DNA of 64,000 nt. It comes from Callaeas wilsoni (lineage: Eukaryota > Chordata > Aves > Passeriformes > Callaeidae). Below, one piece after another: positions 11,831 through 23,262 of the stretch. Numbering within the stretch: the first letter of the stretch is position 1; the number at the start of each line of letters is the position of its first letter. The position numbers and the translations under genes are program-made. The stretch is from NCBI GenBank assembly GCA_013398955.1, contig VWPU01011872.1, forward strand, positions 1 through 64,000. The letters run 5' to 3'. Below the pieces are notes generated by a model, which saw only the letters and a list, made by a program, of their open reading frames with translations, searched no databases and was not told the origin of the DNA.

Positions 11831-14429
11831 CTGTCCAGAGATTGTCAGTATAATCAGATCACTGATAGCAAGACCCCAGAGTGAGACACAAAGCCATCGT
11901 TTGACTCATGTTGGCAAATACACGGTACAAACCTGGACACGTGAAAGTTTTATAACAAAACTGAACAAAAACGTGTTGTCTTGAGTTGCAAGGAACATCA
12001 CTTAGAATGTCATCTGAATCACCAGTGGGTTTTAGTTGTAGACAAATTCCTTTCTGAGCATGGCTTTCAAAGAACCCTCAGGTTTGCAGTGAGCTGATGA
12101 GATCAGGCTGTAATGTGAATTCTGACACATGTTCCTTAGGCTGTTCACAGGGATGATCCATTTCACTCCTCAGCAGCAGCATTTCCAAAGCAGTTTATGA
12201 TTCCTCCTGAGAACTGGTTTTTTAAATTGTGACAAGTTATGTCCAATGAAGGAATTCTGGGATCTAAAGTGATGCAAACGGGGGAGCATGAATTTTCCAA
12301 AATTAATTTCTTTAATGAATATGAATACTTGAATGTATCTTAAGCTGTAACGTTTTCAGCTCTCAGTTTACAATATTTAAATAATCCAGAACTGTCAAGT
12401 GGGCTTTCTCGTCTGTTTATTTGAAGGAGTCCACACAGAGTTGGTGTGATCAGTACTTCTGTTGAGATGAAAAGTGAAAAGTCTATGAGTAACATCTCAT
12501 GCCAAAGTGAACTTTACGGTTAATAAATTCGGCAGTTCAGAGGTTATTTAGTCAGTAATTAAATGTAAGAGTCAATATTTAAGTCCAAGAAGAAATCTTG
12601 AGAATCTTGATCTTGTTAAACTCCTATCTCAATTACATGATCAAAGCCAGCAGAAGTATTTTTCTTTGCAAGTATCACTTTCAAAGTCACTGACTCTTCT
12701 TCCACAGGGAGTTTGATTGTTGACTTCAGCTGAAGTAAGTTTAGATCAACACTGAGCTATTTTGAAAAATCCTCCCTGATACTTTCTCTGACTAGAGACA
12801 TCTGAACCTTCTGAGGTTAACCCATCCTTGTTTTGGACTCATCATCATGTTTTGTAATCTCTCTTCTCCCTGTTCTCGATCGAAGGTGTTTCAAATGGGA
12901 GAGAAAAACAATTCAAAGCAATTTAATCTTCTTTTCTTTCTTTTAACAACTAGAGTAAGCAGCAGACTTATTGAAGTTGCAATCAGATTTGTACAGCAGT
13001 ATTTATTGTCTCTCTAAGTGTTATCAATTGTATAATTTTTGTTCTTTGATTTCCAGTTTGGTTATGATAGAGAGAGGTGGCATAGGAGAGAGGCTTCCTT
13101 GAGCTTTTGTTTTGGTGGGATGGGGTTTTTCATAACCATAGGTCTGTTTTGCCCGTGATGGCACCTGATACTGGGAGAAAACTCTGAAGAAAACGCTCTT
13201 GTTAAGAGGGACCTTGTAGCTAAAGAAAAATCGTCCTTCTGCCTGATGGTAGTGAATGAACTGAAAAACTGACTGGATTGAATTTGAAAGTGTTGACTCA
13301 GACACTTTTTCTTATTCTGAATGGAATTTTCTTGTTATATGTACAGAGTTCAGAAGGACTTCCAGCAGTCTAAGTAGTGGACAGAAAGGTAGAAACTTCA
13401 GCAAGTTTAGGAAAAATAGGTGGGCTAGTAATGCCTACACTGACTGAGGCACCTGGTCATTTCTTTGGAAACAAATCTTGGTATTAGAAACATTGAGGAG
13501 AGTAAAATTGGGGCTGGATCTTTGGCTGGGATAAACCAGCATACTGCTTTCAATTACAAATATTTGAAATTGTCAGTGCTGAGCATATTGTGAAATGACA
13601 TCTGTCATATGGAATCTGAAAAAACCACCACCTAAACATACAAACTGCTTCATTCTCATCTGATGCAGTAGACAAAGCTGAAATGCTTGCATCAACCAAG
13701 AAATTAGATCAATAATGTGTCTTCAGTATGGCTTATCTCTGTTTGTTTTAAAGTAAAGCCCAATTCACGTCCTTCGCTGTGGTACATACAAACACTGGAT
13801 ATTGAACTTTTCTTTTTCCCCAGTGATTTTCCTATAACTTCACTCAGCCAAACTCCTGCTTGGGTTTTTATCCTGTTATTTCTTATTTTTCTCTTCAAGG
13901 CAATTAAATAATAACATGCACCTGCCTCCTATCCCATTAATCAGACTTCTAGTAAAACAGTTGTACAAATTGTACAAATACTAAGAATCTGCCTACATGC
14001 AGGTGTTTACCTTGGAATAAGTTCACATTGATGTTTCCATAAGGGTTCACATGCTCTTTTTTCTTTTTTTTAAGAGGAATTCTTGACATGAAAACGGATA
14101 TTTGTACTTAGTTTATGTTTTTATGAGTGATAAATAACTGCATGAAAACAATGCCCTACCTAGATATGCCAAGCATTTTATAAAGGGGTTTTCTAAGCGA
14201 CAAATACCTGATTTGTGGCAACTGGTGTCCTTGAAAATTAAGGATTTTTTATTCAAGTTTCATAATGTATTTAGAGGAGCTGCAATCCACTGTGTATTAT
14301 GCAAACTGTCAGCATCCTCTTATCTTCTCCCCCATTTGCAGCACCCTTCACGGGCGCTTCTTGGCTGTGCGTGGGTGAAGGATAATTCGAGTGCCCTCTA
14401 GCACTTCAGCGCCTGGTGTTGCACAATCA
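11831..14429. other. Unique non-coding sequence
   Basis: No gene is recognised. The minus-strand open frame at 13024-13305 (93 codons, GTG start) has a fairly protein-like composition but no ATG start, no obvious flanking splice sites and no family I know. A nine-base unit TTGTACAAA is directly repeated near 13961-13979. Confidence 0.5.
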
Positions 14430-14830
14430 GGGAATCTGGTGTCACATTAAGGCAATTCTTATAATATAATCAAAGTTCTGATGTTGTACTGTCCTTTAGA
14501 TGAAACAAACTAATGAAATGTATTGACCCTCCTTGCGCGCTTCTGAAGCGAAATGACGAAGCGGTATTGAAACTACATGAAATACATTGACATTGATTGT
14601 GAAGTCTCCGTTCCCAGAGTCACTTTGGTGGCTGATTAAAGTGTCACATTGACAATATAGCCCCTTTTGAACAGGAAATTAATACCAGCCTGGTGGCAAG
14701 GAATGTTCTTCCAGGCTGTAGCTTGCACTATCACCAGTCCTCAGAAATGAATCAGAGGCTCAGCTATTCCAGCGTGGCACGCTGTTTTCCCTGATTATAA
14801 CAAACAGATTGAAATTGCAACCACCACGAG
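14430..14830. other. Candidate conserved non-coding element
   Basis: This non-repetitive stretch keeps several CpGs in an AT-rich context (around 14535-14565), has many ATTGA/TGACA-type words, and has no long open frame. The texture resembles deeply conserved developmental enhancers. This is inferred from appearance only; no alignment was possible. It is followed by an A-rich tract at 14833-14864. Confidence 0.25.
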
Positions 14831-15565
14831 GCAAAAAAAAAACAAAACGAAAAACCAAAAAAAAAGAGCTTCAGCTCCATTATGTTTATTCTCATGATTC
14901 AATATGCGTATTACTGATAGGAATTTCAACGAAGACTTAACATGAACTATGTGTTTTCAGTCAGTTAAAGCTCCATTGAAAGTAGGAGTCACATTAGCTA
15001 TGTCTTTCTAATCCATCTATCATCTGTTTGAATACATAAAAGCCTTTGCTTTACTATGTGGCTGATGTATGCACAAGTTGGGGGAATTTCTATAGATTGG
15101 GATATACAAGCACAGAAAAAAATGTGTGTTTGACAGGCAGAAGGAGAGAAAATTACGTATTCAATGCATGGTGCAATGCTAAAAAGGATGGAATGAAGCA
15201 GGTGGAGTAGCCGTGGAAGCTTAAAGACGGGATCATCTCTGAGATCTCAGGGCCTGTTTCTCCATCCCAGGAGCATCCTTTATAAACAGCCTAATGTAGG
15301 AGAAATTGAAGGAATGGAAAGGAGCTGTGACATGGGAAACAAATATTTATTCATTACTAAGTGAGAATCTAAAAGGGAAAATTATACAGATGTGGAAGAG
15401 AGACGGCAGTTCTGTCCTGGAAAGATGAAATTCTAGGCCTGTCACCATCTCACAGCACAGTTCATCCCTTTTTAAATTAAAGGAAGATGCATTTTTGGGC
15501 ACTGTGTTATCCAGCCATCATTTTCTTTCTTGAAATGAACTTTGCACTGGAGTTCTAGTGGGCAG

Positions 15566-15588
15566 AGCTACGCTGGTTTACACCAGCT
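15566..15588. repeat. Relic of an old palindromic sauropsid repeat
   Basis: The sequence closely matches the half-element ending in TTTACACCAGCT that I recall as abundant in crocodilian, turtle and bird DNA. There it forms an imperfect palindrome with a CCATTGAAGTCAATGG centre. Similar fragments occur elsewhere in this window: 14969-14989, 19356-19380, 34991-35010, 38066-38085, 56930-56946 and 59101-59120. The family name is not certain. Confidence 0.4.
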
Positions 15589-15599
15589 AAGACAATGAC

Positions 15600-17600
15600 T
15601 CCTCAGGCTCTATCCCCTTACACCTATTCCCAATCCTCAGCTGCCTCTCCTGCAGCTCCACAATCCTCCACAGCACTGGACCTTATAAAACTCTCACTCT
15701 GAGTGCTCCGGGTCACAGGCCCCTCTTCTGGGTCTTAGTCTGGGTACTCAATTCTCATCCTGTTTTCCTCCTGTCCCTGGGCAGAGTTGTGCAGGGGAGT
15801 TTGGAATGGGACGGAGCAGCTCTCTTGTAAGATGTTTAAGTGTGATGCTGGAGAACAGGCTGGCCAAAGAAAACTGATCAAGGCTGGAGGAGTTAGGAGA
15901 GAAAACGAGGTAGTAAAAATTCTTGCCTGGCAGACCAGCATGGAAGTTTTTTTGGCTCATTAACTTGTGAAACTGTTTGGGGATTTTCTAGAAGGTATCA
16001 CAGGAGTGCAAAGCAACAATATGGCCATTAATAATAGTTTTATTACCAGTTAGCTGTACAGATAATTCCTGCATATTTCTTTCCACATAAGGAGTTCAGC
16101 GTTCTCTTTCTGTGCACAGCTGCTCTGAGCTAGGACTGGCCAGAGAGCACCCCAGGAAAAGATTTCTGTCAGGAAATGCTCAGCTAGGCAAAAATGTAGT
16201 GTTTTATGGACATGCTCTGACCATAGAAACGAATCAGGTCTCTGCTGGAGCAGCCACCCAGCAAGGAGCCAAATCCTGGTGCCCCAATAACCCGTGTGCC
16301 AGGCTCTCAAAGCCAGTGGTTTGTCCTGGGGGCTGAGCTTGGGCTCCCCAGCTCCCAGCTCCAAACTCCCCATTTTTCAGGGAGCTCTGTGCCATCAGCC
16401 TGGCCCTGTGGGTTCTCCAGATGCAAGAGCATCCAGCTGTTCCTCGGTCTCCCTCAAGGCTGGCTCAGCTGGGAGCCTGGCAGCACTGCCCTTCCTGCCT
16501 CAGCCCCAGGGGACCCTGCGGAGCAGGATCCCACAGGAGCTTTGATCTCTGCTTGGAGAGCTTTGGGTCACCTGAGAGCTGACACCTGAAGGGCCCATAA
16601 TCCCTGAGCCATCCCCAGATCCATCCCAGGATGCTGCAGCATCCCACTGCCCTGAAGCAGAGAGATCCATCCAGCCTGTGTTCAGTCTGGGTGATTTGCT
16701 GGAGGGATGGAGAGGGTGGGAAGCCTCTTTCTAACTCGCCTCTTCTGGAGTCTGTGGCTCCTTGTTCAGGAACATTGTTGTTACTTTCAGTGCTGCTCCT
16801 GCTGTTGATCTTGGCCTTTGCTTCTGTGATTTCTGTTCCCTGCTGCACTACTTAGGTGAACAATAAGTTCCATTTCCAGCAGTGGTCGGCCTCCTCTCTT
16901 ACCCCTTGCCTGCAGGAATTTCTTTTGTTTGGTTTGATATTTTTAGTCACGCTGTGTTGTAATAATAAGAACAAGACCATGGGCACGCGAGATTCCAGCC
17001 TTCCTTCAGTTGCCATGGCTTGCCTTTGCGCGTTGTTATTGCTTTGGATGAGCTACTGCTGCTGCTGCAGCCCCACTCCTTGATTTCTGCTTCTTTAATA
17101 CTGTTCCCTGCCTCACTACAAAGTGAACAGCAGTGCTTGTTCTCTCTCTCTGACGTCTTGAATCCACCCACGAACCCATTATTTTCTGTAACGGCCAAAA
17201 CCGGTGTAGGAGGGGGGGAAAATGAAATGAAAAGAGAAAAAATAAATAAGGATAAAACCCTGTGTGCTTTGGGACTGTTCCCTGCACTGCAGAAAGTGCT
17301 TGTGCACCCCACTGCACATGTAGATCAGGATGTGACCCTGAGCTCCATGTTTACACTGCACCCAGAACGCCGTGTGCTGAGAATGAGGACACCGAGGGGT
17401 CAGACAGAGCTGAAATCTCTGGTGTGTAAGAAATTGTGTCCTGTTGTTGTTTGCAAAAGCTGCAGAAGCTGTGGTGCTGGGACCAGGTCGTGGATATGTT
17501 CAGGAGAACCATGTGTGGAGACAAAGTCTGAGGGAAAAATAAAACGACATCATGCCACCCTGCCTGTCACCCTGTGGCCACTGAAGTGCTGAAGGGGCAC
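15600..17600. other. GC-richer block with internally duplicated sequence
   Basis: This block is richer in G+C than its flanks and carries the longest open frame of the window (about 190 codons, 17020-17592, TTG start). A segment near 16785-16875 reappears, diverged, near 17030-17125, sharing the order CTGCTG run, TTGATTTCTG or TGATTTCTG, CTGTTCCCTGC, CACTAC, GTGAACA. A weaker third match to CTGTTCCCTGC lies near 17275. Nothing resembles a known protein. A fast-evolving minisatellite-like duplication or an old long terminal repeat are both possible. Confidence 0.4.
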
Positions 17601-20600
17601 AGACTTGGCCGAGGTGCCTAGGGTTCAGACAGGCTTTGCCACCAGCTTTGATGAAGTTCTGGTATCTGATGGCAGTTTCAAGTGGCTCTGAACCCTCAGT
17701 GCATTTTGTAGCTGCTCATTTTATGCCATTGATAAACAGATTTATTAAATTTCATAACATATCCTTTCATTCCTACTTCTTTCCTTTTTCTCTACATGTT
17801 TCCATTCTTGCATCCATCTGATAGAAAGGTTGAGTAAGAAAAATCTGAACACTCAACACCTAAGAAAGTTCCCCCAAAGCATTCCTTTTCAAAATTTTCC
17901 TCTCTGTGTTTTTAACTAAGAAAAATTAAAAGACCACCAGGTTCCTGGTACAAAGTAGTGAAGCTGCAATATATCTTGTTTTCCTAAATTTTGGGTTGAA
18001 AACCGTTCATTTTATTCAGTGTTTATAAACACAAGTAGTTTATCCTGTTAAAAAATATTTTCTGAACTAATGAATCATTTTGAATACTTCAGTAGAAGGA
18101 AACTGTTAAACAAAATCTGTGAGCTACTGCCGTGATCCCTTTCCTAGGCCTTTCTGTGTGCAATCTATATTGTGTCCTTCTGTCCTTCTCCATCAGCTGG
18201 TCTTTCATACATTATTTTAAAACCAGGGAATTGGATATTGTCTTATTTAACAAACAAGCAAACCACGCCATATGTATATATATATACATACATAAAATAC
18301 CTATATATTTATCTCTTTGTATATATAAAATAAAGAACTGATTTTTCCAGCTGTGGTTAGTAATTCAGCTTACAGTACAAAGCTGTTCCCTCTATATGGA
18401 GGTGCAGGCTGCTGCAAGTCTTTTGGCTCTGTTTTTATGATGGTTAGCACAAAAGGGTACCTATTTCATCTATGTAATTCTTCACCTTTTGCACTAAGGG
18501 AGCTTCCTTGGAAAAGACTCTAACATTTTCCTGATTGCTCTTGTAAGCAATCCAAAAATCAAGGAATCTTATGTAGTTTTCTTTAATGCAGTCTGGATGA
18601 TGAATTTACATCTATATATCAGAAACACTGTCTTCTGCCCTACATTACTAATGTCAGAAAATTGCCACTATATAATTCATCAAAGTATTCCTATAGACTC
18701 CCCCTTTATTATCTCTCCTCTTGCAAACGGTATAATTTGCCTTCATTCTATGTCAATGAGAGGAACTTTAATCTTGTATACTACTGGATAAGGTGCTGTA
18801 CACATTAAAAGAATGGCAAGGTAAGAAGGGAATGGGCCTGGATAAAAATATGGATTAGGAGCTGTTTATTAGCAACTGCAAACATGGCAACAAAAGAATT
18901 TTGAAAAGCAGCTTGAAAATTTTGCTCAAAATGGTCACATAATGAAAGTATTTTTGCACTGTATGTGTTTTAATCAAAATTATTTTCCTAGAGTTTCTTT
19001 TACACTGAAGAGTGTATGCTGAATTCTAAGTTACACTTCTTTAGAAATGTGTGGAGCCATAAAGTGGATTTAACTGTGAGAAAGGCTCAATATCTCATAG
19101 TCATATTGTACCTTTCACCCTAGAATATCCTAAAGTACTTTTCACACGTAAAAACCTGATATGTAATTGCACCTGCTTCAGATCTGAAATGCAGCAGTTG
19201 TTTAATGGTGCACAGAAACACTAGACAAGGGTATGAGGCCAGAAATTGAAGAATACAATATCCAGCTGAAAATCCAGGTGGGATTTAGGATGGGAGGATG
19301 TAATTGCTTCAATTAGAATTTTGTGAGAATAATATATTTAATAGGTGCAATTCCCGGCCCTATTGGAGTCAATGAGAACATTGCTGCTGATTACAAATGA
19401 GGTTGGAACTCCTCTCATATCTCTCCCTTTATGAAAAGTTTAATGAAATAGTGTAGTCAGAATTGTTTGCAGGATTTTGATTTTTCTCATCTCCACCAGA
19501 AGAATTGGCTTGATCCTCAGCCCAGCATTACAGCTATGAAATCTTGTTTAGCACCTGTTTTACACCCGTAAAAGGGAGAGGAGAATTGGATCCAGCATCT
19601 CCTGTGGCCTTTCCCACCAGCATGGGATATTGGTTCATTCCAGCTCAGATAGAAATGTCAGCTGCAGAATCAGCCTGACGCACACAGCTGTTCCGCGGAG
19701 GTTTCCAGTAAAAAAGTAATTTCCCATACAAGCACCCTGGCCGACAGCTCCTGTGCCGTGCTGATCCTGTCAGCTCTCACGTGGTCAGGTTTTATGACTG
19801 TAGGCCATGTTTTAAAATATCAAATGTTTCTGTTCAGTCACTGTAGAATGTTAATAGGGGAGGAAAGGACTGTGGTGGCGTAGATGCACAGGAAATATAA
19901 GCTGTGAAGATTGATATATTTCTGTGGTGAATAAGGAAAATATTCTATTCTATCCATTCATCTCCTCTTTCTACTTCACTCCTTTCTGTTTTCCCCTCAG
20001 TTCTTTCAGGATCCAAAAGGTTTGATGCTGATCTTAATGAAAATCTTCCACTGATTTGGTTTAGATACTGAGCTGTGTAATGCAAATACCAACCTGTGAG
20101 CTGTTTGCTTCCCTTTAAGCATTCATCCTAAAGTGAAAGAAAAAAGAAAAGAATAGGTATAAAAGTATGTACCCAGGTCTCTCACTTCACATATCTACAG
20201 GCATGTGCTCTCACTGCCTGACAGCTGGACTTCAGAGTGCCCTTACCCTATTGCAACTATGTGGGTTTTGGGCCAAACCCTCTGAACCTGAGCACCCATC
20301 CAGCCCAGAGGGAGTCTGTGGGTGCTTGTGCCTGCAGACGTGTCCCAAGGAGGACCTCAGCACAGCTGGGATGGTGCAATGGATGCTTGAGCCTCCCTGA
20401 ATAAGTAGCTGTGGATCCCCTTGCTTTGGGGGATTTGCTTGCCCCACACCAAGAGGCAGCAGTGGCCCAGTGTCACCTCCAGACCTTGCTCTGCAGGACT
20501 GTCAGTGAGTGGAGCAGTGTATGTGAAGTATATTTTTTGTACACGCTGGCCTGGGAATGAGATTTCCATGCAGGAAATAGACTGAAAATTTCCAGTTAGA

Positions 20601-22960
20601 GAAAGTCCAAATTCTTTGCGTTAAGTTCTGCCCCTTCATCGCTGTGGGGGAGTGTGGTGGCAACACCAAAACCGCCGTGACTGTCCAGGCACGTGGCCAA
20701 GCGCCCCAAACAGTGCCCTAAAACTGATGCAGCAGTATCCCACCCGGATCCTCTGGGAAGGGCTCGTACCCTCTGCTGCATGAGCAGAGCTGGAGGCTTT
20801 CAGCACTTTCACTCAGAGAGGAAACCAAAGCAAGCAGGAGGCAGTAGCGATGGGGAAGAGCTCAGGGCTCTCCCCGCTTCCAGCTGGATGTCGTGTGCTC
20901 AGGTCCTACCCCTCCAAAGCCCTGCCACACTGCCAGGGAAAAGATATTTCCTTTCTTCCCCTCAAAGATAAACACCAAATTTTTAAAAGTGATTTACTTG
21001 AAAGCGGCTACCAATTTTTTCTCATTTCATGCCCCATCTTGCTTCTAGGTTGTTGCTGTGATTTTTTTTCCTTTTTTTTTTTTTTTAAAAACTCGTAACA
21101 CATGGACTCTTTCAAAAACACCAAGTATTTGAGATAAAACTGCTTTCAGCCTACGGCATAAAATGTAGGGCTACATGAAAGTAAAAAAGGATGAGAGCTT
21201 TTCAATCAATTTGATGAAAAATTTAAGTTAATTAAAAGAATGCTCAATTTTTCCCTAGAAGGCGACACTGATCTTTATTATTAATGCATACCAGTGTTTC
21301 ATAACTGTGCATAATAATGGCCTGTAACATCAGGCACAGCTTCATCCCCAGCTTAATTTGTTACGAAATCTTTTTTGGTATTCTTAAAGCATGCCCTTTG
21401 CCACTGTATCTCTGATGCTCTTGGGCTAATTCCCAACTCCTAAAGGACGTCTTATTTTATGCTCACACCTGAGAATTAATTTATCAGATTGTTTTTTCAG
21501 TTTAAAGCTTTTTAAAAAATAACAAAAAAAATTAAAAGGCATATAGAGACCCTTCACTGCTTGGCTTTCATATCACTTTTTTAGTATTCAGATTCAATTA
21601 GTGGAAATAGAAGTAGAGGAATAATATTCATACAGTCTGGAGATGCGGAGTAGGAGAAAAGGAACAGAAACTGGTCTTTGAGTGATAGACACAAGGTTTC
21701 ATTTTCTTCTATGTGCATTAGTGGAGGAAGTGCCTTTCCAAGATGGGGGGAATGTATTGAAGCAGGGTCTCGGAAAACCCACAGCTAAGTGTGGCTCCAT
21801 TGCTGTTGTTTTGCACATTGGTGCATTAATTGTTAACTCAAGGTAAAGATTTATATTTTAGAGTTGGCAGCGAAGGCCCAGTTCCTGCTCTCTGCTTACA
21901 CCTCTGCTTACAAGGAGTAAGAGTCCTTTCACCTTGCCTGAACTCCACCGTTTTTTCCATCAAACCCCAGGCACTTCTCTGAGGGAGCCACTGGGGCAGC
22001 CCAGTGCTTTCCAGATTGACTGAGGTGCATGGTTTTGCAGAGTGTAGCTTGGATTTTCCAAGAGCTGAATAGCCCCTGTGTTTAGGGAGTTTAAGGGGAT
22101 GAAACTTCCCAGTTGGAGGCCTTGTTTAATTCCCTGCAGTAGGAGGAATGAAATTATGCCAAGCCATACCTCTGGGGTGATGCAGGCATGGCATGCAAGC
22201 TTCCCTTTGTACTGGGGGGACGAGAGGAATGAGTGCTTCTGCTTCAGTACAGAGGCACTTAGAGGCCCCAGAGCCTGGCGCTCCCTGTGCTGTCCCAGGA
22301 ACAGGTGCAGGGATGGACCAGTCTCCAACGTGAGCAGTTCACAGGATAGGCAGACGTGAGGCACAACAGGGGTGCCATCACTACTAAACAGGGACACAAA
22401 GGGAGATCCTCAGGATGGAAAAAAGGATGTTTTTTGAAACTTTATGTTTTAAAGAACCAAGCTGAAGGCTGATTTCTTTATTTTTTTTCTGTATTTTCCT
22501 TTTACTTCTAACATATAAACTGTAGTAAATATAGAGGAAGGTAAACACAGTATTTCTTTTCCCCTTTAATAAATATGTAGCAGATGTGCAGGCCCTCAAT
22601 GAGGAAGAGAACCAAAGGAAGGAGAGTGAGAATAAAAGTAAATTCTAGGTTGCATAGCATTTATCAAGGAGATGGAAAAAAGCTGGGAGTTGAAAGCAAG
22701 ATTTAATGACAAGAGATGGTGATAAAAATGTTCATAACAGCTGAGTTTGTGGTAAGACTTGTAATAAAGAATCCCTTGGCCAACTGGTTGTCACTGGCTA
22801 AATATGAACACAGCCAGGGCCTGAACCAACCTTTGTTTTCTATTTCAGCAGAACCCAGGAGCTCTGGTGTAGCCATGGCTGAGTGGGGATCAGTAGGAAG
22901 GATTTACCTGCAGAACTGTTTGAAATTCACACCTGCCTCAACTGAAACTTGGGTTGGAAA
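17601..22960. other. Unique non-coding sequence with AT simple repeats
   Basis: A degenerate TA-rich microsatellite lies at 18271-18340. T-rich runs occur near 21061-21085. The stretch at 21190-21400 is non-repetitive and homeodomain-site rich, so it could be a conserved non-coding element, but this is a weak call. No exon or gene is recognised. Confidence 0.5.
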
Positions 22961-22975
22961 CTTGCCACTTCACCC

Positions 22976-23018
22976 AAAAAAAAAAAAAAGAAAGAATAAA
23001 AAGAAAAAGAAAAAAGAG
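22976..23018 (+). repeat. A-rich low-complexity tract
   Basis: An A run broken by G at intervals (GAAA-type units) directly precedes the SINE-like sequence. It could be a decayed poly(A) tail of an unrecognised plus-strand retroposon or simple sequence. Confidence 0.7.
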
Positions 23019-23104
23019 CTGTGTGTTCCGGGGGGACTTCCTGGTTCAAGCCAGGGGCTCCAGTTTAACAGCCTTCCCCATCCCTAGGGACGGTTCCGAC
23101 CCCA

Positions 23105-23262
23105 AGTGGGCAGTTTGCTGGGATAGACTTCCTCAATCTGTTCTGCCAGACCTTTCTACTTTGCATAAATAATTGAGCATTCATTAGAGCAAGGTCTTGA
23201 GCCTGGGTTTCCCACAGCTGGGGTGAGTGCCCTGACCACCACGCTATTGATTTTCCTATCCC
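23105..23262 (-). mobile_element. Ancient tRNA-derived SINE remnant
   Basis: Read on the minus strand, this has a degenerate RNA polymerase III A box, TAGCGTGGTGG (plus positions 23236-23246), and a degenerate B box, GGCTCAAGACC (23193-23203). The spacing of about 32 bases between them fits a tRNA. The part between them, GGGCACTCACC then GTGGGAAACCCAGG, is typical of tRNA-derived SINE heads. The downstream AATAATTGAG/TTTATGC-like body resembles sauropsid SINEs as I recall them. It is too diverged to be recent, and the family is not assigned. Confidence 0.55.

Noticed and set aside
13024..13305. 93-codon minus-strand frame with plausible composition
   Set aside because: GTG start only, a stop directly upstream, no splice signals and no known family.
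17020..17592. Longest open frame in the window, about 190 codons
   Set aside because: It has no ATG at its start and no recognisable domain. By rough estimate about one frame this long is expected by chance in 64 kb over six frames. It also lies across an internally duplicated block.
23193..23246. Possible functional tRNA gene
   Set aside because: The boxes are degenerate, the acceptor and anticodon arms do not pair, and the downstream body is SINE-like.
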